Shown piece by piece: positions 59,550-64,000 of a stretch of 64,000 bases of DNA. The translations under genes were made by a program, and so were the position numbers. Below the pieces are notes generated by a model that searched no databases, had not been told where the DNA came from, and saw nothing but the letters and a program-made list of their open reading frames with translations. Origin of the DNA: Spirochaetaceae bacterium (lineage in GTDB: Bacteria > Spirochaetota > Spirochaetia > Treponematales > Rectinemataceae); NCBI GenBank assembly GCA_025358255.1, contig JANYKC010000030.1, forward strand, positions 61,679 to 125,678. The letters run 5' to 3'. Position 1 is the stretch's first letter. Each line of letters begins with the position of its first letter.

Positions 59550-60914
59550 CTAAGGATGCGCCTTGAGCCAATCCTCAAAGAAAGCCTTTCGCGTTGGTAC
59601 CATGAGGACGCAGGCACCGAGTATCACTTTCCGGATATCGGACCTGAAACCCTCGAGGAAAGCCGACGCTTCGATGCTTCCGGAGAAAAAACCATAAGCC
59701 GATTCCACCCGCGCCGCCCAGGCCCTTGGCTCCAGAGTGTCGTAGAAATAGAGCGCGAGGGGTGAATTGCGCAAGTCGAAGGATGATCCGTCCAGTCTCC
59801 CGTCGCGAAGGAGGCGGTACAGGGGGTTGCCAGGATCGATCCAGGCCGGCGCTCCCGGATCCGCAAGGTGGCTTGCCAGGGTTTCCATCGAGCCGCCGTC
59901 CGCGGCGATGTCACCCATGAAAAGCGCCATGGGGGCGTCCCCGCCCGAGATTTCCGCGGCGGCCTCCAGGACGCCGACGGCCAGGAGCTTGGCCTTGAGG
60001 TAGGTGGAAGCCAGGGCTATGTTCCTCCGCGAGGCGGAAGCAAGGGCCTCCATCGCCGCAGCGTCGGGAATACCATCATAACTATGATAGATCGAGGCGG
60101 CGTCCAGGCCGGTGAAGAATCCCTGCATCTTGCCCAGTGCCAGGCGGTATTCCCGGATCGAAAATGCGCCGCGGTGGCGGAGGCTCGCGTTGGATTCCGG
60201 AAGGAGCTTCCAGGTGTTGTCCAGGAAAAGCCCGGGATCCGCCAGGGCGAAATCGCGAACGTCGGCATTGCCGAAGGCCACGGACCGGCGGATGACCGCC
60301 TTGATGCCGTCCGCATCGAGGGAAAGCCGGTGGGAATCAGCGAGTGCCCCTAGCCTCGTTGCGAGGACCTCGGCAGGGCCCTCCCCTCCCCCGTTCGCCT
60401 TCCTGAAAGGAATGCTCGCTTCCACGCAGGCGGCTATGGCGACCAGGACTTCCCGGGGCAGGTGCGGACCGAGGAGCAGCGCCATCGCGAGGGCGGAAAG
60501 GAACTCGTTCTGGCCACGGAACGGGTTGAGGATGTCCCCTTGGGAGAAGCCGAAAACGGACAGGCAGAGTCCGAAAGCCTCGTCCTTGGGATCCACGTCA
60601 TCGGCGATCCGGAGCGAACCGCCGTCCCTCCGGATATAGGGACGAAGAAGGGCATCCAGGTCGGGCGGCAGCCCATCATCAACCTGGAAATAGATGAGGT
60701 CGTGAAAGACAGCCGCGAGGGCCGTCTCACCGTCCGCGCCGTCGAGGAAGCCGAAGACATGCTCCAGTGTATGGAATTGGCGAGATTGGTAGGACATGAC
60801 CCTATGCACCAAGACCGCCATCTTCTCGAAATCACGGCATTCGCATCGGGCTTCGAGTTTCGAGGCCGCGTCCATAAGCACGGCTATGAGCCTGTGCAAC
60901 ATTCCTTGACCCAT
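59550..60914 (-). CDS. HD-domain-like protein of unknown function
   Basis: 454 residues. The N-terminal half has FHTLEHVFGFL and ALAAVFHDLIYF, an H-x3-H... HD pattern like predicted metal-dependent HD phosphohydrolases, near residues 46-75. The C-terminal half (from about 260) is helical with no known motif. It may hydrolyse a nucleotide or phosphate ester, but this is only fold-level inference. ATG 60914 has GGGAGG at 7 nt. Convergent with the RluA relic and divergent from the next gene. Confidence 0.7.
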   Translation of the reverse strand: MGQGMLHRLIAVLMDAASKLEARCECRDFEKMAVLVHRVMSYQSRQFHTLEHVFGFLDGADGETALAAVFHDLIYFQVDDGLPPDLDALLRPYIRRDGGSLRIADDVDPKDEAFGLCLSVFGFSQGDILNPFRGQNEFLSALAMALLLGPHLPREVLVAIAACVEASIPFRKANGGGEGPAEVLATRLGALADSHRLSLDADGIKAVIRRSVAFGNADVRDFALADPGLFLDNTWKLLPESNASLRHRGAFSIREYRLALGKMQGFFTGLDAASIYHSYDGIPDAAAMEALASASRRNIALASTYLKAKLLAVGVLEAAAEISGGDAPMALFMGDIAADGGSMETLASHLADPGAPAWIDPGNPLYRLLRDGRLDGSSFDLRNSPLALYFYDTLEPRAWAARVESAYGFFSGSIEASAFLEGFRSDIRKVILGACVLMVPTRKAFFEDWLKAHP

Positions 60915-61098
60915 AGATGTCCTCCCTCGCTTCGCTTACACTTTAGCTCGCAAGGGGCCTGCGGACAAGCGAAAACCCGAATTGCTGGAAGGGCGAACAT
61001 CGCGTCGGGAAGGCTCCCACGATCCCGGCCTGTCGTCAGGGCTAGGATCATGGGCCATAGCCGATGTCCGGTTGCGTGGGCCACGGGAGGTGCGCGGC

Positions 61099-61605
61099 GT
61101 GAAAGCCAGGAAAATCGAGGTACATGACCTCATGCAGGCGGGATATCGCTACATCCGGACCGAGCCGGAGGGCTCAAATTTCCACCCGGGCTTCACCCCC
61201 GATCTCAGCCCGAGGCAGATGCTCGAACTGGGTGTCTTCGGCGGCAGGTACCTGACCGACTGCGTCCAGGAATATCCCGCTTCCTGGTTCGATAAGGCAC
61301 GCCTCTGCCATGAAGCGCACAGGCCCGAGCTCAATTTATTCCTTGTCAACGCATCCCGGCCCCTTTCCTATTGGAGGGCCAAGGGCTGGATATGGGAAGA
61401 AGACCCACGCGGATGGTTCCAATGGTACTGCCGATATTACTCGGGCAGGCGATGCCCGGATGACGAAAGACAGATCCGCCGGTGGAAAGCCATGAGAAGG
61501 CATGTTGCCCAGCTCCAGGCGCATTGCGCGCCGGGGGAACTCCACTGCCGCTCCCGACAGCGTCAGGCACTCCTGCACTGGGCTTACGACTCGCGAAATC
61601 TCTGA
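61099..61605 (+). CDS. Conserved Trp/Arg-rich protein of unknown function
   Basis: 168 residues from GTG 61099, which has GGGAGG at 8 nt. Characteristic pieces: GYRYIRTEPEG, MLELGVFGGRYLTDC, SWFDKARLCHEA, RGWFQWYCRYYSGRR and RQRQALLHWAYDSRNL at the C-terminus. The family is widespread and highly conserved but I know of no assigned function; the many Arg/Trp/Tyr residues suggest nucleic acid or nucleotide contact. Its stop is 23 bp from the end of the convergent rhodanese gene. Confidence 0.82.
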   Translation: MKARKIEVHDLMQAGYRYIRTEPEGSNFHPGFTPDLSPRQMLELGVFGGRYLTDCVQEYPASWFDKARLCHEAHRPELNLFLVNASRPLSYWRAKGWIWEEDPRGWFQWYCRYYSGRRCPDDERQIRRWKAMRRHVAQLQAHCAPGELHCRSRQRQALLHWAYDSRNL

Positions 61606-61628
61606 GCCGGATGGCCCTGGGGGCGAGG

Positions 61629-61982
61629 CTACATGGGCATGTCCGCCAGGCCTCCTGCACTGATGACGTCCGCGAATCCCGCCTTTTTCAAAAGTCTAAG
61701 GGCTTGGGCGCTCCGTGCCCCCGAGGCGCAATACAGCACAAGTGGCTTTCCCTTGGGTAAGTCGCCCATGCGAGCCGCCAATGAATCCAAGGGGAAGTTT
61801 TTCGCCTTGGGATAGGAGGAGCCGGAGAATTCCGATGGGGTGCGAACATCGATGATCTTCGCGCCGGCGGCGATCTTCTCCCGTACGAGGGCTTGTGGTG
61901 CCTTTCTTGACCTCAGCTTCTGGAATAGAAGGAAGGCCACGAAAGCGGCGATCGCGACATACAAGACCGTATTGTTGTCCAA
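61629..61982 (-). CDS. Membrane-anchored rhodanese-domain protein
   Basis: 117 residues from TTG 61982 (AAGGAA 7 nt upstream). One N-terminal helix (TVLYVAIAAFVAFLLFQKL) is followed by a rhodanese domain with IIDVRTPSEFSG and the active-site loop YCASGARS. It may handle reduced sulfur or selenium; the selenium operon is nearby but not adjacent. The in-frame ATG at 62009 lies in a hairpin loop with no ribosome site, so I prefer the TTG; this decision affects only nine residues. Confidence 0.75.
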   Translation of the reverse strand: MDNNTVLYVAIAAFVAFLLFQKLRSRKAPQALVREKIAAGAKIIDVRTPSEFSGSSYPKAKNFPLDSLAARMGDLPKGKPLVLYCASGARSAQALRLLKKAGFADVISAGGLADMPM

Positions 61983-61988
61983 GTTCAG

Positions 61989-62027
61989 TTTCCTTCGGCA
62001 AGCCATCACGTGGATTGCCGAAGGAAA
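61989..62027. promoter_or_regulatory. Perfect 13-bp inverted repeat covering the rhodanese ribosome site
   Basis: TTTCCTTCGGCAA (61989-62001) and TTGCCGAAGGAAA (62015-62027), 13-nt loop. In the rhodanese mRNA the 3' arm contains the AAGGAA ribosome site and ends 6 nt before the TTG start, so folding would hide it. It could be an RNA switch, a thermometer, or simply a protein-binding palindrome. Confidence 0.55.
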
Positions 62028-62054
62028 CCATACAGCCCATGGAACTCCTGTTCA

Positions 62055-62081
62055 GTGACAGAAGTCACGCAACGACGTTGC
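62055..62081. other. Two tandem short hairpins after the K+ channel gene
   Basis: GTGAC-AGAA-GTCAC (62055-62068) and GCAACG-A-CGTTGC (62069-62081), the second overlapping the channel stop codon. They lack a T run, so they may be a transcript-stabilising structure rather than an intrinsic terminator. Confidence 0.4.
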
Positions 62082-63403
62082 TATTTGTTGGCGTTTTTCC
62101 GTGCTTCCACCACGGCCCTTACCTGATGGTCGAACTCCGGATATCTCAAGCGAAGCTCGTCGAAATCGTCCTTGTTGAGCTGATATCCCGTGCTGAAGCT
62201 CGTGGAGATTACGCTTGCGTTGCGGAGCAGGTTCTCGACGAGGGCCGTTTCACCAAAAGGCGAACCTGGCCCGAGCCGCGTCACGTCCTTGCCGTTGATG
62301 ACGATGCGAACCTCTCCGCTCGTGAGGAAATACATGCAGTCGCCATATTCGCCCTGCCGGATGATGTACTCGTCCGGCAGGAAGATCCGCGGCCTTAGAA
62401 GCTGCACGGCTTCCCGGATGAAAAGCTCGTTCGCTCCCTTGAAGAGCTCGACACGATTGACGACCTCACGGTTGAGGAACATGAGGATTTCCTGGGAAAG
62501 GGTCTTGGGAATGTCCTCAAGGACGGCGGTCGGCGACACGCCGCGCTGCTTGACCCATAGATAGGAATAGTAGTCCCGCACCCGATCCTGAAGGTCCGCG
62601 GGGATGCGTTGGGCGCGGAGGTATGCATTGATCTCGTCCAGGCGGCGCTGATGTGCGGACCTGGCGACATCCAGGTTGGAAATCAGGCTCGACACGTTGG
62701 CGATGATGTATGAGAACATGCCGACGCCAAAAAGTTCCACGACAATCGTATAGACGATCTGGATGTTCTTGTTATGGTCCGGTGTGTAGTCCCCATAGCC
62801 GATCGTGGCGATCGTGGTAGTGACCCAATAAAACGCGCGTATATAGCGATCGAAATTCGATCGCTCGACCTCACCTGCGCCGATGACGATCCAGCCAAGG
62901 GCCATGAGGTGGAGGGTCATGGATAGCCAGTATCCGACGGAAATGAGCCGCCGGACGGCCGGTATGATGCGCAAGGCTTCTTCGAGCTCATTGAAGATCC
63001 GGCCTACCTTGAAAAGCTTTATCAACGTCAAGGCCTGGAGGAGGAGGAACATCTTTCCCAGGATAGGGTCCTTCGGCACATCGCCGAAGGCGATGATGAG
63101 GATGAGTTCGAAGGGTAAGGCAGCCAGGGCATCGATGATGAACCCGCCATGGAGATAATGATGCGCGATTTCCTTTGGGGTTTCGAGCCTGACATGGCCA
63201 TACTTGCCGCGCGTGATGAAATTGACGCCGATATCGGCAAGGAAGAGGAAATTAAGGCCGTAATAGAAGATGTCGCCGGTGAAGCTGTAGAAGACAATCC
63301 GATAGGTGATGAAGAACAGGAAAAGCAGGATGGCGCCCAGCATGAGGGCATTCCAGGCTATCCGGAGCGGATGATCGTGGGGAATCAGTAAGTTCACAGC
63401 CAT
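62081..63403 (-). CDS. Cyclic-nucleotide-gated potassium channel (SthK-like)
   Basis: 440 residues. Six membrane segments, with S4-like basic residues sparse (LIKLFKVGRIFNELEEALR), a pore with selectivity filter TIGYGD (near residue 205) and a C-linker. The cNMP-binding domain (about 320-430) has FGETALVENLLRNAS with the phosphate-binding Arg. The layout matches SthK of Spirochaeta thermophila, a cAMP-gated K+ channel. ATG 63403 has no ribosome site; GTG 63397 directly after GATAAT is an alternative, and a leaderless message is possible. Followed by tandem hairpins. Confidence 0.9.
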   Translation of the reverse strand: MAVNLLIPHDHPLRIAWNALMLGAILLFLFFITYRIVFYSFTGDIFYYGLNFLFLADIGVNFITRGKYGHVRLETPKEIAHHYLHGGFIIDALAALPFELILIIAFGDVPKDPILGKMFLLLQALTLIKLFKVGRIFNELEEALRIIPAVRRLISVGYWLSMTLHLMALGWIVIGAGEVERSNFDRYIRAFYWVTTTIATIGYGDYTPDHNKNIQIVYTIVVELFGVGMFSYIIANVSSLISNLDVARSAHQRRLDEINAYLRAQRIPADLQDRVRDYYSYLWVKQRGVSPTAVLEDIPKTLSQEILMFLNREVVNRVELFKGANELFIREAVQLLRPRIFLPDEYIIRQGEYGDCMYFLTSGEVRIVINGKDVTRLGPGSPFGETALVENLLRNASVISTSFSTGYQLNKDDFDELRLRYPEFDHQVRAVVEARKNANK

Positions 63404-63545
63404 ATTATCGGCTATTTGAGCGCGCGGGCACAGGCCTGATCGGGTTCGTTTCGCATATCGCGGGCCATGGTGACGTTTCGCCTACAGAAAACAGGATGAA
63501 CCGCCCCGGGTTTGCCGGAGACCTAATCCTGTGGGAGGATAGGTC

Positions 63546-63867
63546 ATGGGCAACAGAAGCAGGTTTTCACCAGAGATGAAGGAGCGGGCGGTTCGGCTTT
63601 TCTTTGACCAGGTGAAGGGCAAAGAGCCGACCTGGCCCGCCATTGTCTCGGTGTCGTCGAAAATTGGGTGTACGGCAGAGACCATAAGGTGGTGGGTGCG
63701 GCAGGCCGAGCGTGACTTAAGGCAAGCGCGAAGGATTGACCACGGATGAGCGAGAGGAACTCAAACGGCTCCAGCGTGAGAACCGCGAGCTCAAGAAGGC
63801 CAACGAGATCCTCCGCTTGGCGTCAGCGTTTTTCGCGAAGGCGGAGCTCGACCGCACGCAGAGGTGA
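63546..63867 (+). pseudogene. IS3-family transposase orfA, frameshifted
   Basis: The first frame encodes the helix-turn-helix part (NRSRFSPEMKERAVRLF, AETIRWWVRQAERD) and ends early at TGA 63747-63749. The family C-terminus ([19 protein letters not shown] ... [11 protein letters not shown]) is found in the next frame and runs to TGA 63865-63867. A one-base change near 63730 thus splits the gene. A programmed shift there is unlikely because IS3 slippage normally occurs at the orfA/orfB junction. Confidence 0.8.
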
Positions 63868-64000
63868 TGGTCGCCTTCATCGACGAGCATCGCGAGGTTG
63901 AGGGAGTCGAGTCGATCTGCGGCGACGGGACGAGTCGCTGCAGACAGAGATCCGTCGTGTCTGGGACGAGAACTTCAAGGCCTACGGTGCGCGCAAGGTG
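63867..64000 (+). pseudogene. IS3-family transposase orfB, internally deleted and cut by window end
   Basis: The ATG overlaps the orfA stop (TGATG). The frame gives MVAFIDEHREVEGVESIC, but the following family segment of about forty residues is missing and the sequence resumes in another frame at DESLQTEIRRVWDENF and YGARKV. Only the beginning of orfB is in the window. Confidence 0.75.

Larger units (their letters stand above)
63497..64000 (+). mobile_element. Degenerate IS3-family insertion sequence, left end and 5' part
   Basis: The left terminal repeat starts TGAACCGCCCCGGGTTTGCC at 63497, typical of the IS3 group. Transposase orfA and orfB follow on the plus strand, both damaged. The right end and the target duplication lie outside the window, so the full length is unknown. 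Confidence 0.8.

Noticed and set aside
63546..63867. Programmed frameshift within orfA
   Set aside because: IS3 elements slip at the orfA/orfB junction, and no slippery A/G run is seen near 63730; simple decay explains it better.

Overview
The window is a dense, high-G+C stretch of bacterial chromosome, most likely from an anaerobic member of the Spirochaetota related to Treponema/Spirochaeta. This is inferred from gene content, not from an rRNA. The pointers are a TmpC/PnrA-type basic membrane lipoprotein with its nucleoside ABC transporter, a GH57 family protein, an SthK-like cyclic-nucleotide K+ channel, a licC/licA/CDP-alcohol transferase set of the Treponema phosphatidylcholine type, PEGA and lipoprotein-release (Lol) genes that imply an outer membrane, and an rnfCDGEAB cluster. 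No rRNA, tRNA or CRISPR array was seen. Almost every base is coding, many genes overlap by ATGA/GTGA, and no gene-free gap exceeds about 200 bp.

Layout. 1-7.6 kb (minus strand): Cas2-like gene, prfB (with a programmed +1 frameshift), PEGA protein, ftsY, a secreted protein and the Lol transporter. 7.7-18 kb: FN3-like/helical secreted protein, aldose epimerase, SDR, the biotin ECF transporter bioYMN, a CMP-kinase-like protein, yicC, murC and the GH57 protein. 18-25 kb (minus): the Rnf complex with an unknown polytopic membrane protein and a divergent PAP2 protein. 25-34 kb: pseudouridine synthase, phosphoesterase, U32 protein, response regulator/PP2C phosphatase, M3 oligopeptidase and ABC-F protein. 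34-40.4 kb: purine nucleoside capture, import and phosphorolysis, then a nitroreductase. 40.4-43.3 kb: a ZIP-like transporter with an inserted cyclic-nucleotide domain, a YjfB-like gene and tyrS. 43.5-50.4 kb: a head-to-tail set for CDP-choline-type lipid head-group metabolism (CDP-alcohol transferase, phosphoesterase, APC permease, nucleotidyltransferase-like protein, LicA-like kinase, DedA, LicC). 50.5-52.3 kb: HU, TtcA-like protein and a small outer-membrane barrel. 52.4-58.7 kb (minus): radical SAM/B12 protein, yqeC, yqeB, EF2568-type cysteine desulfurase, selD, a DUF3343 gene and yedF, i.e. the labile-selenium system for selenium-dependent molybdenum hydroxylases. 58.8-64 kb: a decayed RluA pseudogene, HD-like protein, a Trp-rich conserved protein, a rhodanese, the SthK-like channel, and a degenerate IS3-family element running off the end.

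Points most worth a second look: the selenium operon with its easily missed TTG-start DUF3343 gene and its radical SAM neighbour; the ZIP-like/cNMP fusion close to a cNMP-gated channel; several genes whose predicted promoter puts transcription start at the start codon (leaderless messages); an RnfD with serine in place of the flavinylated threonine; a solitary Cas2-like gene upstream of prfB; and a rhodanese start site sealed in a perfect hairpin.
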